64,000 nt of DNA from Desulfotomaculum nigrificans DSM 574. GTDB taxonomy: Bacteria; Bacillota; Desulfotomaculia; Desulfotomaculales; Desulfotomaculaceae. The notes beneath the pieces were generated by a model. That model did no database searches, was not told the origin of the DNA, and worked only from the letters and a program-made list of their open reading frames with translations. Both the position numbers and the translations under genes were made by a program. Position 1 is the stretch's first letter. Every line of letters starts with the position of its first letter. Location: contig NZ_KI912183.1 in NCBI RefSeq assembly GCF_000189755.2, positions 2,631,755 through 2,695,754 on the forward strand, read 5' to 3'. This document shows, piece by piece, positions 6,589 to 15,537 of the stretch.

Positions 6589-7358
6589 TAATGACTGCCT
6601 CCACCTATAATGATTAATAAAATTTCCGTGATAAGTATAATTAGTAGATTTTTTCTAGAAAATTGGTATTCCCGTTCTAGCACCTTGAATTTTCCGTTAT
6701 ATCCTCTTGCTTCCAGTGCTGTGTATAGATCCATAGAACGATGGCATGAGTGTATAAAGAGGTTTACCACCAACTGTCCCATCGACCGATATCCCTTCTT
6801 TAAATCCGCATATCCCAATCTAACAGTTTGAGAAGTATAAATTTTTTCTGCCGTGTCCAATAATACAAATAGAAATCTATAGACAAGAGACATTAAATCT
6901 AAAAACAGTTCCGGGAACTTTAGTTTTCTTAGAATTGATATAATTTCCACCGAAGGTGTAGTTAGCGACAAAAAATAGAGACAGGAAATGGCACCCAATG
7001 ATCTTAATATTAGCTTTATGGCCAGGTGGAGACTTTGGGTGGTTACCCCAATAGTAATATTAAAAATCTGCCAACCCCACAGCAGTTTATTCATATCATC
7101 AACGATGTTTATGGCTATAGTTGTGATTCCTACAGTAAGAAAAGAAGTGGGAATAAGCAAAAGCTTTAGATAAAAACGAAGGGGTATTTTGACCATAAGG
7201 ACAGATACCCCTGCCATAAGAAGCACAATAATCAGTGAAACAATATAGGAGTTTGTAGTTAGGCAGATAATCATGGTGGATAGGGCAAAGAAAAATTTCT
7301 CAGCCGGATGCATGTTTCTGAGAGAATTACTATAGGCATACTTATCTAGATATATCAT
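6588..7358 (-). CDS. cbiQ: Cobalt ECF transporter transmembrane protein CbiQ
   Basis: A 256-residue membrane protein of the EcfT/CbiQ family. After the start MIYLDKYAYSNSLRNMHPAE come four to five helices. The two Arg-containing coupling motifs of EcfT proteins appear as LEARGYNGKF near residue 220 and, less well, TVRLGYAD. These grip the CbiO ATPases. I chose ATG 7358, inside the 3' end of cbiN, because AAAGGCGG lies in the overlap; a longer in-frame extension to 7466 runs antiparallel to no recognisable domain. The 17-base overlap suggests translational coupling. Confidence 0.88.
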   Translation of the reverse strand: MIYLDKYAYSNSLRNMHPAEKFFFALSTMIICLTTNSYIVSLIIVLLMAGVSVLMVKIPLRFYLKLLLIPTSFLTVGITTIAINIVDDMNKLLWGWQIFNITIGVTTQSLHLAIKLILRSLGAISCLYFLSLTTPSVEIISILRKLKFPELFLDLMSLVYRFLFVLLDTAEKIYTSQTVRLGYADLKKGYRSMGQLVVNLFIHSCHRSMDLYTALEARGYNGKFKVLEREYQFSRKNLLIILITEILLIIIGGGSH

Positions 7359-7680
7359 CTCTATTGCTTTCCGCCTTTCTTTTACCCCGCACAAAGCCCA
7401 TGTAATAACCGATAAAACCTGCCCCGAGTGCCGCTTGTAAAGCAAATAACAGACTTTCGATTTCACTGCTGGGTGGTTCCCACAATGGATGGAACCAGGG
7501 TTTATAATCGGAATTCATTTCGGTGATGACCTTTTCCGCTTTATCATCAGAACCACTAAATTCTGCATCGTGTAGCATTAATAAAGGGGTAACAGCCAGT
7601 GCTATCACCGCTGTTAACAAAAGTAAATTTACCTTGAACAGATTTTTTCTAGAGGGGTTTTTAGTTGCTGATGTACTCAT
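7342..7680 (-). CDS. cbiN: Cobalt ECF transporter accessory subunit CbiN
   Basis: A 112-residue protein with two transmembrane helices (about 17-37 and 82-102). The extracytoplasmic loop between them contains YKPWFHPLWEPPSSEIESLL, the hallmark of CbiN. CbiN helps load metal into CbiM and is a feature of cobalt-type (rather than nickel-type NikMN fusion) systems. It lies between cbiM and cbiQ and overlaps cbiQ. Confidence 0.92.
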   Translation of the reverse strand: MSTSATKNPSRKNLFKVNLLLLTAVIALAVTPLLMLHDAEFSGSDDKAEKVITEMNSDYKPWFHPLWEPPSSEIESLLFALQAALGAGFIGYYMGFVRGKRKAESNRDDISR

Positions 7681-7723
7681 ATTTATTCTCCTATCTCAAT
7701 GTTTTGACTTATTCCTACGAATA

Positions 7724-8470
7724 TCAGGAATGCTTAGATAAAAGCAAGAGTTCCTTTAGCTCTGTGCTGTTGTAAGAAGTTAAAAGATTAAAAACAAATA
7801 CGGTAAGAAGTCCTTCACTAATGGCTAAGGGGATCTGAGTCAGGGCAAAAACGCCCATGAATTTTGTTAAAGAAGCAACAATCCCTCCTGTTTCGGCGGG
7901 AAAGGCCAAAGCCAATTGAAAAGAAGTGGTAACATAGGTGAGTACATCGCCCAGTGAAGCCGCCAAGAAAACTGCCAGCCACTGGGGACCACCCATCTTT
8001 TTTACTAAACGGTAAACGATATAGGACGCAAAAGGACCTACCACACCCATTGAAAAGGTATTAGCCCCAAGAGTGGTAATACCGCCGTGGGCCAGTAGTA
8101 TGGCTTGGAATATCAATACAATACAGCCCAGTACACTCATAGTGGTGGGGCCGAACAAAATGGCTCCCAAACCTACCCCGGTTGGATGGGAACAACTGCC
8201 GGTCACTGAGGGAATCTTCAGAGCAGAAAGGACGAAAACAAATGCGCCGGCCAAACCCAGTAGCATTTTAAATTTAGGATCTTTTTGAATGATTTTTTGG
8301 ATTGAGATAAGTCCCCAGATAATAAAGGGTACCGTCAGGACAGCCCAAACAAGGCACCACTTGACAGGTAAAAATCCTTCCATAATATGCATGGCGTAAG
8401 CTGTATTAGGCATGACAAGAAAAATCCCCATCATTAAAGCAGCCCAATACCTATTCTTTTTTAGCAACAA
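7724..8470 (-). CDS. cbiM: Cobalt ECF substrate-binding protein CbiM
   Basis: A 248-residue membrane protein with a signal peptide cut after NTAYA (residue 26), leaving a mature N-terminus MHIMEGFLP. In this family the new N-terminal amine and the His at mature position 2 bind the metal, so correct processing is essential. Further conserved parts include [19 protein letters not shown] and [17 protein letters not shown], both metal-site regions of CbiM. It is the first gene after a cobalamin riboswitch, which ties cobalt uptake to B12 supply. Confidence 0.94.
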   Translation of the reverse strand: MLLKKNRYWAALMMGIFLVMPNTAYAMHIMEGFLPVKWCLVWAVLTVPFIIWGLISIQKIIQKDPKFKMLLGLAGAFVFVLSALKIPSVTGSCSHPTGVGLGAILFGPTTMSVLGCIVLIFQAILLAHGGITTLGANTFSMGVVGPFASYIVYRLVKKMGGPQWLAVFLAASLGDVLTYVTTSFQLALAFPAETGGIVASLTKFMGVFALTQIPLAISEGLLTVFVFNLLTSYNSTELKELLLLSKHS

Positions 8471-8560
8471 TTGTCACTCCTTCACTTAATTATCCGCCCC
8501 GAGGAGTCCCTATTAATAATGTCTAATTTGCCAGTTTCACCACCTTTCATTAAAATGAAA

Positions 8561-8585
8561 AGCCTTAACTGCAAGAGTTAAGGCT
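8561..8585 (-). terminator. Riboswitch-controlled terminator before cbiM
   Basis: A 10-bp perfect stem (AGCCTTAACT / AGTTAAGGCT) followed on the minus strand by TTTTCATTTTAATG lies between the cobalamin aptamer and cbiM. It is the likely transcription-off structure when B12 is bound. Confidence 0.75.
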
Positions 8586-8655
8586 ACACGGTTCTAATAG
8601 ACATAAGAACCCCTTTACTTAAACTGCTTGCCTCTCCTCGGGAGGTGTCAGTAGA

Positions 8656-8812
8656 GTGTTAGGCAAGTATCCTGACTCAGGCTGTTACGTTAGTTTCTAC
8701 CTTCCCAGAAATTCATCCAGTGGTATTTCAGAAACCAACTAGCCATTCACAGTGGCCGGACCGTTCGGGAATTACACCCGATTCCTTATTAAATCTATAA
8801 GATACCTAACAC
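8656..8812 (-). promoter_or_regulatory. Cobalamin riboswitch
   Basis: On the minus strand the aptamer landmarks appear in order: AGGTATCTTATA, then GGGTGTAATTCCCGAACGG, then CCGGCCACTGTGA, then GGAAGGT and finally AGCCTGAGTCAGGATACTTG followed by CC. These are the conserved AdoCbl aptamer segments, including the B12 box (AGYCMGGAKACCTGCC-like). It controls the cbiMNQO operon downstream. The 8471-8938 stretch otherwise holds no gene. Confidence 0.93.
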
Positions 8813-8909
8813 TATAATTTATTCACTTTTTTCAAATAATATCATTTTCATTAAAGGATGTCTATTACCAAAAGGCAACAAAAAGCAATTAATGAAATTA
8901 TTGGTTGTA

Positions 8910-8958
8910 GATCGTAAAATAGAATTGACCCCCGATCGTCAAGTAAAACTGACCCACC
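8910..8958. repeat. Tandem imperfect repeats resembling an IS21-family end
   Basis: Two adjacent repeats of about 24 bases occur: GATCGTAAAATAGAATTGAC followed by CCCC, and GATCGTCAAGTAAAACTGAC followed by CCACC. Multiple terminal repeats with GGGTCA...TTTGACG flavour are typical of IS21-type ends. No IS21 transposase genes are nearby, so this is an orphan end. Confidence 0.5.
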
Positions 8959-9130
8959 CCGGGATTTTCCTTCCACCCTTATATACACGATCTTTAGGGG
9001 GATACTTTTTCCGATGGTAGTAAGTAGCTTCATTTACGCCGACAATCCGCAATACGACAGCTGCTGGGTAACCCTGGGCAATCCATTTGTCGGCTATTTC
9101 TATTCTGTCAGAAAGCGGGGTTTTTAACAT
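8939..9130 (-). pseudogene. IS3-family transposase N-terminal remnant
   Basis: A 63-codon frame reads SDRIEIADKWIAQGYPAAVV, then LRIVGVNEATYYHRKK and GGRKIPGW, then stops inside the repeat block at 8910-8958. This resembles the first 50 residues of orfB-type transposases of IS3/IS150 relatives (an HTH with a STYYYRK motif). The DDE catalytic domain is absent. The break coincides with the IS21-like end, which suggests one element inserted into another before both decayed. Confidence 0.55.
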
Positions 9131-9132
9131 TA

Positions 9133-10040
9133 CTATTGTCTAACCCCCATGGAGCAAAAAGAAATGAGAAAAGCAATAAACTCCTCCGTCGCCGGGGATT
9201 GAAATTTTCCTTTGTGATAAATTAGATAAAACTGACGAAATAAAGATAAATCTTTTATTTTAACAGGGACAAGGGTTCCCAGCTTTAATTCCTTTTGTAC
9301 CGCCCATTTGGAAATAATCGTTGTTCCAAATCCCGCTTCCACAGCCGCCTTTACTGCTTCTGTACTTCCTAATTCCATTACCACATTCAAGAAAGACGGG
9401 TCTACTCCCTCCTCTTCCAGTCGCTCTTCAGTAATCCTCCTGGTTCCGGATCCTTGCTCCCTTAGAACCAAGGGTAAGGCTACAAGTTCATCTAATGAAA
9501 TAACCTGTTGTTGAGCCAGTGGATGGTCCTTTGGTATCACAACAATGAGTTCGTCATGCAGGAAAGGTTTCACAGTCAATTCCAAATTTTCCACCCGGTT
9601 TGCCACCAGTCCCAAATCTAGCTCTTGCTTCACTACCATACTCACGACATGTTCTGTGTTTGTCACCTGGAGTAAGGCTTTTACCTGGGGATGTTGTTCA
9701 TTAAATGCCCCCAGTATTTTTGGTATAACGTATTCCCCTAACGTAAAACTTGCCCCCAGTGATAATGGCCCCTGGATACTGCCGGTAAATCTTGCGATAT
9801 CTTTTTCTGCCGCATCGATTAAGGATAATATCTTGTCCACATATTGATACAAGATTCGGCCAGCTTCTGTAATCGTTACCTGCTGGGTGTTACGCTCGAA
9901 CAATTTGGTGCCAAAATGGTCCTCCAAGGACTTAATGTGCATGCTGACTGCCGGTTGAGAAATAAAAAGGGCCTGTGCAGCCCCTGAAAAACTTTTTTGT
10001 CTGCCACTGTCTTAAAAATCCGGAATTGGTACAAACTCAA
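9133..10040 (-). pseudogene. LysR-family regulator with one frameshift
   Basis: Starting at TTG 10040 (AGGAGG 8 bases upstream) the frame reads LSLYQFRIFKTVADKK, then shifts. One extra base in the six-A run at 9993-9998 gives SFSGAAQALFISQPAVSMHI and joins smoothly to the frame used from 9942 down to 9133. The restored protein is about 302 residues: an N-terminal winged HTH and a LysR substrate domain with VIPKDHPLAQQQ and REQGSGTRR segments, like CysB/CbbR/YeiE relatives. It is codirectional with the downstream-adjacent gene remnants and lies just after a YeiH-type exporter gene, which such regulators often control. As read, no functional DNA-binding domain would be made. Confidence 0.8.
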
Positions 10041-10052
10041 ATACGATTCCTC

Positions 10053-11083
10053 CTAAAAACTAATTATGCGGATGGCTAAATAACCAGCAATTGAAATAAT
10101 AACAGAACCAATTATTCCAATAAGAAATGCCTTTTGTCCCATTCGTTTAAACATTTTTAAATGGACGCTAAGTCCCATACCTGCCATAGCTACAGTCAAA
10201 ATTATAGCGCTGGCCTGCAACATAAGTGAAGCAAGTTTTTTATCTATTATACCAACAGTATTAAGACAACTCATAGCAATAAAACCAAAGATAAACCAGG
10301 GAATTGTAATCTTATTTATTCCACTCTTTTCTTTGCTATCCTTAATATGCGAGTTGAACCAAAAACTCGTTACTAGAGTAACAGGAACAATCATTGCCAC
10401 CCGGCCAAGTTTCGTCAAGATAGCCATATCTGCAGCTGCACTGCCAAAAGGTTGAGAAGTGCTACTACATGGGCCACCTCATGAAGGGTTGCTCCGGCAA
10501 AGATCCCATATTCTTTTAAACTCAAACCTAAATAAGGTTGTAACAAAATGTAAATAATACTCCAAAAGGTTCCCAGGAGGGCAACCGTTGCTACCGATAC
10601 TACCATTTCATCCTCATCGGATTTAATCGTTGGTGCAATGGCGGCGATGGCGGCTGCACCGCAAATCCCAGTTCCTACCGCCGTTAATAAGGCAACTTTT
10701 TTCTCAACACGATATATTCTCCCCAAATAATAAATAATACCAATAGCTAAAACAATAACTGAGACATCAAGAAGAATTATTTGTGGACCCGCATTGATGA
10801 TAGCATTCAGATTAAGTCGTACACCCATTAAAATAATTCCCAGTTGTAGAAGTTTTTTACTTGCAAATCTTATACCGGCACTGGCATGAGCAGGTATTCC
10901 CATCAGGGCCCGGCATGTTATCCCCACTATAATTGCAATAATTAAGGGACCAGGTATTGATAAAAGAGGGAGACTCACGATGTTGTGAGCAAGCACCCCC
11001 ACCACTGCTGCCAGAACAAGCCCCCGGATTTCACCCCGAATTTTTCTTTGTTGGTTGCTGTTAAGTAAAGCATTTTCTTGCAT
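10053..11083 (-). pseudogene. YeiH-type (UPF0324) putative sulfate exporter, frameshifted
   Basis: The upstream frame (11083-10415) holds YeiH features such as PLLSIPGPLIIAIIVGI, GVRLNLNAI, TAVGTGICGAAAIAAIAP and GATLHEVAHVVA, then goes out of frame. One added base near 10461 continues as TSQPFGSAAADMAILTKLGR into the second frame (10427-10053). The complete protein would have about 343 residues and ten or so helices. Relatives are proposed to export sulfate or to take part in taurine and sulfoacetate degradation. I prefer ATG 11083, which is 9 bases from AGGAG, over ATG 11092. The next gene in the same direction is the frameshifted LysR gene. Confidence 0.82.
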
Positions 11084-11361
11084 AATAACCATCTCCTAAC
11101 AATTTGTTCTATTCAGAATCTCCTTTCTAAGTCTAATGGAATTATTTTTGAATTGGAAATAATTCATGATGATAAACCCTATAAAGATATGCTTATAAAC
11201 CTATCCTTCACCAGCCTGTTCAGTTCATCATCCAGGGAAGATAAAATTACCAACACGGTCGATATGAGTAAATTTTTAGTGTTAATTTTAATTGTCGCCC
11301 GGTTTAATCTTATTGACGTACCAATCATATAAAAACTAAAAGAAAAAACTCCATGCAGGCG

Positions 11362-12318
11362 TTATTTTAAACAAAGAGAAGTAATATATCTATGCACAGC
11401 TTGATGTTCCAATATCCCCATGTGACCAAAGATTTCTCTTATAGAAATTCCCTTCGCCTTAACATTAACGATGAATCCTTCAGTAACAGGATTGCCCCTC
11501 TCATCCAACAGACAGCCGGTAAAGGGTTTAACAACCAGGTCCTGTTTAGTTGCAAAGGTAGCCACTCGTAAACCGTCATCCTGGAGTTCCCCTATGGTTT
11601 CTCGGCGCATGCGAGCTATTTCCTGCCAGTGGTTAAACTCCCGGAACAATTGCTTTGCCGCCGGACTGGCAAAAAGACTGTTGCTATAATCTAAAAGATG
11701 GGTTACCTCCGGAACTTTGATATCTACACCCAGTAAGGGGGAATTCAGAGTGATCACACCCTTAATTTTTTGCCTGTTTTGAGGGGTGGTTGTACTTACA
11801 AAATCCAGGGCAATTCTTCCCCCTAAACTATGACCCACTAAAATAAATTTAGCCTCCGGGTGAGCCAGGGAAAATTGATCAATTAGAGATGCTAATCGGC
11901 TGACACTTAAAGAAATTGGTTGTCCGGTATCTTTTGCCGAATATTCTTTGGGCTGCCACTTCCCATCAACGACTTGCCCGCCTCTGTAGCTGTAAAGTAA
12001 AAAGTGATCATCAAAGAAGGAATAACCTGCGCTGGCCAAAGACCTTCTAATACCGGGAAACCCTAGATCCTCTGATAAATCCCTGTCATAACGGCACCCC
12101 AACCCGTTTAAGAAAATAATATAAACATTTTTGTGCTTGATATTCGGTTTTAGTGATGGAGAGGGAAGTGGTTCACGGGAAATTTCAGTAACTGCAAATA
12201 AGGAAACTATCAGTGTTATTACAGCCACTAACCCGGTTCTGAGATACCGTCTCAGGCCCTTGATCGGACGCAAGTTAAAATCCACCGCCATTGATATAGT
12301 CAGGTAAATTAGATACAA
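11362..12318 (-). CDS. Membrane-anchored alpha/beta hydrolase
   Basis: A 318-residue protein with an N-terminal membrane anchor (about residues 27-45) and an outward alpha/beta-hydrolase domain. The nucleophile elbow is VGHSLGG near residue 162 and is preceded by AKFIL. A candidate catalytic His lies in FGHMGILEHQAVH near the C-terminus, and Asp in TKQDLVV. The fold resembles lipases of the PGAP1/lecithin-acyltransferase-like group, but I cannot name a substrate. The first codon (TTG 12318) has no clear ribosome site, and ATG 12291 is a possible alternative. It stands alone between remnants. Confidence 0.72.
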   Translation of the reverse strand: MYLIYLTISMAVDFNLRPIKGLRRYLRTGLVAVITLIVSLFAVTEISREPLPSPSLKPNIKHKNVYIIFLNGLGCRYDRDLSEDLGFPGIRRSLASAGYSFFDDHFLLYSYRGGQVVDGKWQPKEYSAKDTGQPISLSVSRLASLIDQFSLAHPEAKFILVGHSLGGRIALDFVSTTTPQNRQKIKGVITLNSPLLGVDIKVPEVTHLLDYSNSLFASPAAKQLFREFNHWQEIARMRRETIGELQDDGLRVATFATKQDLVVKPFTGCLLDERGNPVTEGFIVNVKAKGISIREIFGHMGILEHQAVHRYITSLCLK

Positions 12319-12408
12319 AAGTTATTTTTGCAGTATACGAAAGAAATATACAATAAGCTGTAAATTACCGTAAATTTTCTTCGGTTTAACCAGTTTTAAC
12401 TGGTATAA

Positions 12409-12768
12409 TTAAAGAACGGTCGGTATTTCTCTGGGTGGCGGGAAGATCACCATTACGGAAATTGAAGGGTTCAGGATCTCACTGAGCGGGGGCAGCCCAC
12501 CTCTGATAAGACTTAACGGTGTTCGAAGTTCATGGGATACATTGGCAATCAAATCTTTCCTAAGCTGCTCAAATTTTGAAAGCTGCTGTCCCAAATAATT
12601 AATTGTTTCTGCTAATTTGCCAATCTCATCCTTGTTACTGGATGTTGTCCTGTCGGAAAAATCACCGGCAGCTATTTTCTCCGCCACCTGCTTAATTTCC
12701 AGTATGGGTTTTGTAAATGTTCTGGAAATCATAAAGGAAATAATAACTGATGCAATCAGCAGGATCAA
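12409..12768 (-). pseudogene. Truncated histidine kinase (HAMP + H-box only)
   Basis: The frame begins inside a transmembrane helix (LLIASVIISFMISRTFTKPI), continues through a HAMP linker (VAEKIAAGDFSDRTTSSNKD) and an intact H-box (FEQLRKDLIANVSHELRTPL). It then breaks off after SLIRG into about 30 unrelated residues. The sensor domain and the whole ATPase domain are missing. It therefore cannot autophosphorylate. It lies just downstream of a complete kinase gene of the same direction, so it may be a decayed paralogue of the two-component pair next door. Confidence 0.78.
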
Positions 12769-12812
12769 TGTTATAATTTGTCAGTTTTACTATAGATTCT
12801 TAAAGCCAATAA

Positions 12813-14030
12813 TCAGGGACGATTTTGCAGCGTAATCATAAAGGTTGTTCCTTTTCCGGGGGAACTTTTAACCTTTATTGATCCATGATGGCTTTTAACA
12901 ATCCAATCCGCAATGGATAATCCCAACCCCGTGCCGCTTTTTGACCGGGCCTTATCAATCCGGTAAAAACGTTCAAAAATTTTTTCTAAGTGCTCGGGTT
13001 CAATTCCTTCACCTGTATCTGATACCGTTATTTCTACAGAAGATCCCCGGTTGGCCATTTTTAATGCAACCTCACCGCCCGCCGGGGTGTGCTTAATGGC
13101 ATTATCAATTAATATAACTACCAGTTGCTTGATCCTTTTTTCGTCCCCATTAAATTCTACCTGCGGTTCTATTTCCAGGCGGAGTTTAATTCCTTTGGTT
13201 TCAGCCATGGGAATAATCGGCTTGATAACATCATAAATCGCTTGATCAAGGGAAAAACGACTTAGTTCCAGCAATTGTTGCTCGGAGTCAATTCTAGCCA
13301 GTAAAAGTAAGTCTTCCACCAGTCTGGTCATGTGGCTTATTTCTGTTTGTACATTTTTCAACCAGATTTCCTGGTCTGCCACGGTTTCGTTAGGATTACC
13401 CATGACTAATTCCAGGTTGGTCTGCATAACTGCCAGAGGCGTCCGAAGTTCATGTGAAGCATCGGCGACAAAATCCCGCTGCCTCTGCCAGGATTTCCTG
13501 ATCGGTATGAGTGCTTTATCAGCCAGAAACAGGCTGCTGTAAAAGGCCAATGCCAGGCAAAGGATACCGGCTATAGACAGTGCGGCTAAAAGGAAGCTGA
13601 GTACTTCCATATCCCGTTCAATGCTTAGAAAAATCACTAAAAAACCCGGCCCTTGTTTATGGGGGACTTTGAGAAAAGTGTGGGAGCGATCATGCCAATC
13701 AAAGTCCCCCCTGTCTTTTCCCTTGGCAAAGATTTTATGAACCAGTTCAGGTAACTCCTTTAAATCTGAACGAGGGTTATTGAAAAAGGTTTGCGTGATA
13801 TCCCCTGCCGCATTAGTTATTACGTAAAAGTATTCGGTTTTTTCATATTGGGACAGCTTTTCAGCGGATTCTGACTCGATGGCAAGGGCAATATTCCTCA
13901 TTAATCGCTCGGATTGGGTAAAAATTTGATGTTCCATCAGAAAATATGTTCCTGTCACAAACAGCAATAAAAGAAACCCCATGATTAAAATATTTATCAG
14001 GGTAAGCTTTAACCTTAATGTACGGAACAT
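12813..14030 (-). CDS. Sensor histidine kinase (PhoR/BaeS type)
   Basis: A 405-residue membrane kinase. Helix 1 spans about residues 10-32 and helix 2 about 143-167, with a roughly 110-residue extracytoplasmic sensor between them. No HAMP domain is obvious; the second helix leads almost directly into the H-box DFVADASHELRTPLAVM. The catalytic domain has an N-box (LVVILIDNAIKHT), a G1 box (VSDTGEGIEPE) and a G2 box (GTGLGLSIAD). The start ATG 14030 overlaps the regulator stop by one base (TAATG) and has GGGGAGG upstream. The adjacent genes act on isoprenoid or lipid phosphates, so envelope stress is a plausible signal. Confidence 0.92.
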   Translation of the reverse strand: MFRTLRLKLTLINILIMGFLLLLFVTGTYFLMEHQIFTQSERLMRNIALAIESESAEKLSQYEKTEYFYVITNAAGDITQTFFNNPRSDLKELPELVHKIFAKGKDRGDFDWHDRSHTFLKVPHKQGPGFLVIFLSIERDMEVLSFLLAALSIAGILCLALAFYSSLFLADKALIPIRKSWQRQRDFVADASHELRTPLAVMQTNLELVMGNPNETVADQEIWLKNVQTEISHMTRLVEDLLLLARIDSEQQLLELSRFSLDQAIYDVIKPIIPMAETKGIKLRLEIEPQVEFNGDEKRIKQLVVILIDNAIKHTPAGGEVALKMANRGSSVEITVSDTGEGIEPEHLEKIFERFYRIDKARSKSGTGLGLSIADWIVKSHHGSIKVKSSPGKGTTFMITLQNRP

Positions 14031-14698
14031 TACCTCCCCTTTAAGCAATAGCCGACACCTCGGATTGTTTCTATTGAAATATCCCGGAAATTTAGTTTTT
14101 TACGGAGGTAATGGACATATATTTCCACAGTACCTGTTTCAACATCGGAGTCTAACCCCCAGACCCGATCTAATATTTGTTCTCTGGTTATTACCTGACC
14201 GGGATTGCGCATAAACAGCTCCAGTAGTAATGATTCCTTTAAAGTAAGTTTAATCGTGGTCCCATCTTTAGTTACTTCACAACGTTGTGGGTCAAGAATT
14301 AATCCCCAGGCCTCTAGCTTGTCCCCGCCAAGCTGTACGTTCCTTCTTCTTCCCAGGGCCCTAACCCGGGCCAGTAATTCCCCGGTGGAAAAAGGCTTGA
14401 TCAGGTAATCATCTGCCCCGGCATCAAGCCCTTCGATCCTGTTCTCTACCGCATCCTTTGCCGTTAACATGAGAACGGGTGTACCAATCCCCTGATTGCG
14501 GAGTTCTTTTAATATTTCAACTCCTTCTTTGCAAGGCAACATGCGATCAAGAATAATTATATCGTATATTCCGGTTTCAGCCATGGCCTGGCCGGTTTCT
14601 CCATCATAAGCTGTGTCTACGGCGTAATTATTTTTTTTTAATATATAAGCCAGGGCGTCTGATAAACGTTGTTCATCCTCAACTAACAGCAGTCTCAT
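14030..14698 (-). CDS. OmpR/PhoB-family response regulator
   Basis: A 222-residue regulator. The receiver domain has acidic residues at E7/D8, the phosphoacceptor D51 (IIILDRMLP), T79 (LMLTAKD) and K101 (LIKPF). The C-terminal winged helix includes LTLKESLLLELFM and YVHYLRKKLN, followed by IRGVGYCLK. It is cotranscribed and translationally coupled with the kinase downstream. Its targets are unknown; the divergent or adjacent PAP2 and DedA genes are candidates. Confidence 0.94.
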   Translation of the reverse strand: MRLLLVEDEQRLSDALAYILKKNNYAVDTAYDGETGQAMAETGIYDIIILDRMLPCKEGVEILKELRNQGIGTPVLMLTAKDAVENRIEGLDAGADDYLIKPFSTGELLARVRALGRRRNVQLGGDKLEAWGLILDPQRCEVTKDGTTIKLTLKESLLLELFMRNPGQVITREQILDRVWGLDSDVETGTVEIYVHYLRKKLNFRDISIETIRGVGYCLKGR

Positions 14699-14776
14699 AA
14701 AGTCACCTCAGCAATATCATAATATATTGGTGTACATATTGGCTACCGGGATTGATATTTCAAACCATTAAATTAT

Positions 14777-15376
14777 TTAGAAATTAGGCTGGTGTTTTTC
14801 GTATTGGCCAAAGTGAAAAAGCCGTAATCCTAAATTGGTCAGCGGTTGTAGCAAGGGGCTAAATTTCCACATTATCCGGCCGCTAAAAGTACCTACCACT
14901 ATGCCGCCTAGAACATCAGTGGGCCAGTGAATACCGGCACAAATCCGTGCCACGCCGGTTAAAACTGCTAATAGGGTAAAACTTATACGCACCCAGTAAT
15001 CTGCTTTGCCCCAGGACCCGGCAGCAAATGCAAAACCACCTGTGGTATGGTCACTGGGAAAAGAAGCATCGGCACTGTGAGAAATTAACTGAGTAAAAGT
15101 TCCCTGCTGAAGTACTGTAAACGGGCGTGCACGGAACCAGAACTGAGATATGAGTAGGTTCAGGGCTAATCCCAAAACCCCTGCCGCTCCCATGATCACC
15201 AGAGCATGACGACGGTTAACGTCTTTTTTAGGCAGGGTAAACCAGGCAATAACAAAAAGAAGAACATATAATTCTAAAGAATAATTAGCAAAAAAAATAA
15301 TGATGTGATCTAATGCGGAATTTCGCCCGGCTAAATTATTTAAAAAATGGTAACCCAAAGTATCGAATGAATTCAT
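14777..15376 (-). CDS. Undecaprenyl-pyrophosphatase-like PAP2 protein (BcrC type)
   Basis: A 199-residue, five- to six-helix PAP2 protein. The catalytic motifs are QFWFRARPF (KxxxxxxRP variant), FPSDHTTGGFAFA and ARICAGIHWPTD. The short length, the PSDHT form and the AGIHWPTDVLGG end match BcrC/YbjG-type enzymes that dephosphorylate undecaprenyl pyrophosphate outside the membrane during wall synthesis. A GGAGGGAAG lies upstream of the ATG. It is transcribed in the same direction as, and upstream of, the regulator-kinase pair, and divergently from the next PAP2 gene. Confidence 0.88.
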   Translation of the reverse strand: MNSFDTLGYHFLNNLAGRNSALDHIIIFFANYSLELYVLLFVIAWFTLPKKDVNRRHALVIMGAAGVLGLALNLLISQFWFRARPFTVLQQGTFTQLISHSADASFPSDHTTGGFAFAAGSWGKADYWVRISFTLLAVLTGVARICAGIHWPTDVLGGIVVGTFSGRIMWKFSPLLQPLTNLGLRLFHFGQYEKHQPNF

Positions 15377-15537
15377 TTTTATCTTCCCTCCAAGTTAAAT
15401 GATTTTTGATTGTAACAGACTAATCTTTAAATTTCCTTAGAATTTTAGTTGGTGTTTTCAAAGGAAATCTTAATCTTTTGTCTTTATAATTTAGTCGTAG
15501 TTAATCGAATAAACCTTGGGTTATGGAGGGTAGTGCT

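Noticed and set aside
11078-11332. 84-codon plus-strand frame, and a 49-codon minus-strand frame at 11179-11328
   Set aside because: Both cover the same AT-rich intergenic stretch and lack ribosome sites or recognisable domains. The stretch may just hold the yeiH promoter region.
12813-14698. The two-component pair as the PhoPR system for the pst operon
   Set aside because: It sits with PAP2/BcrC genes, not with pst, and its sensor has no PAS or HAMP features of PhoR, so I kept it unnamed.
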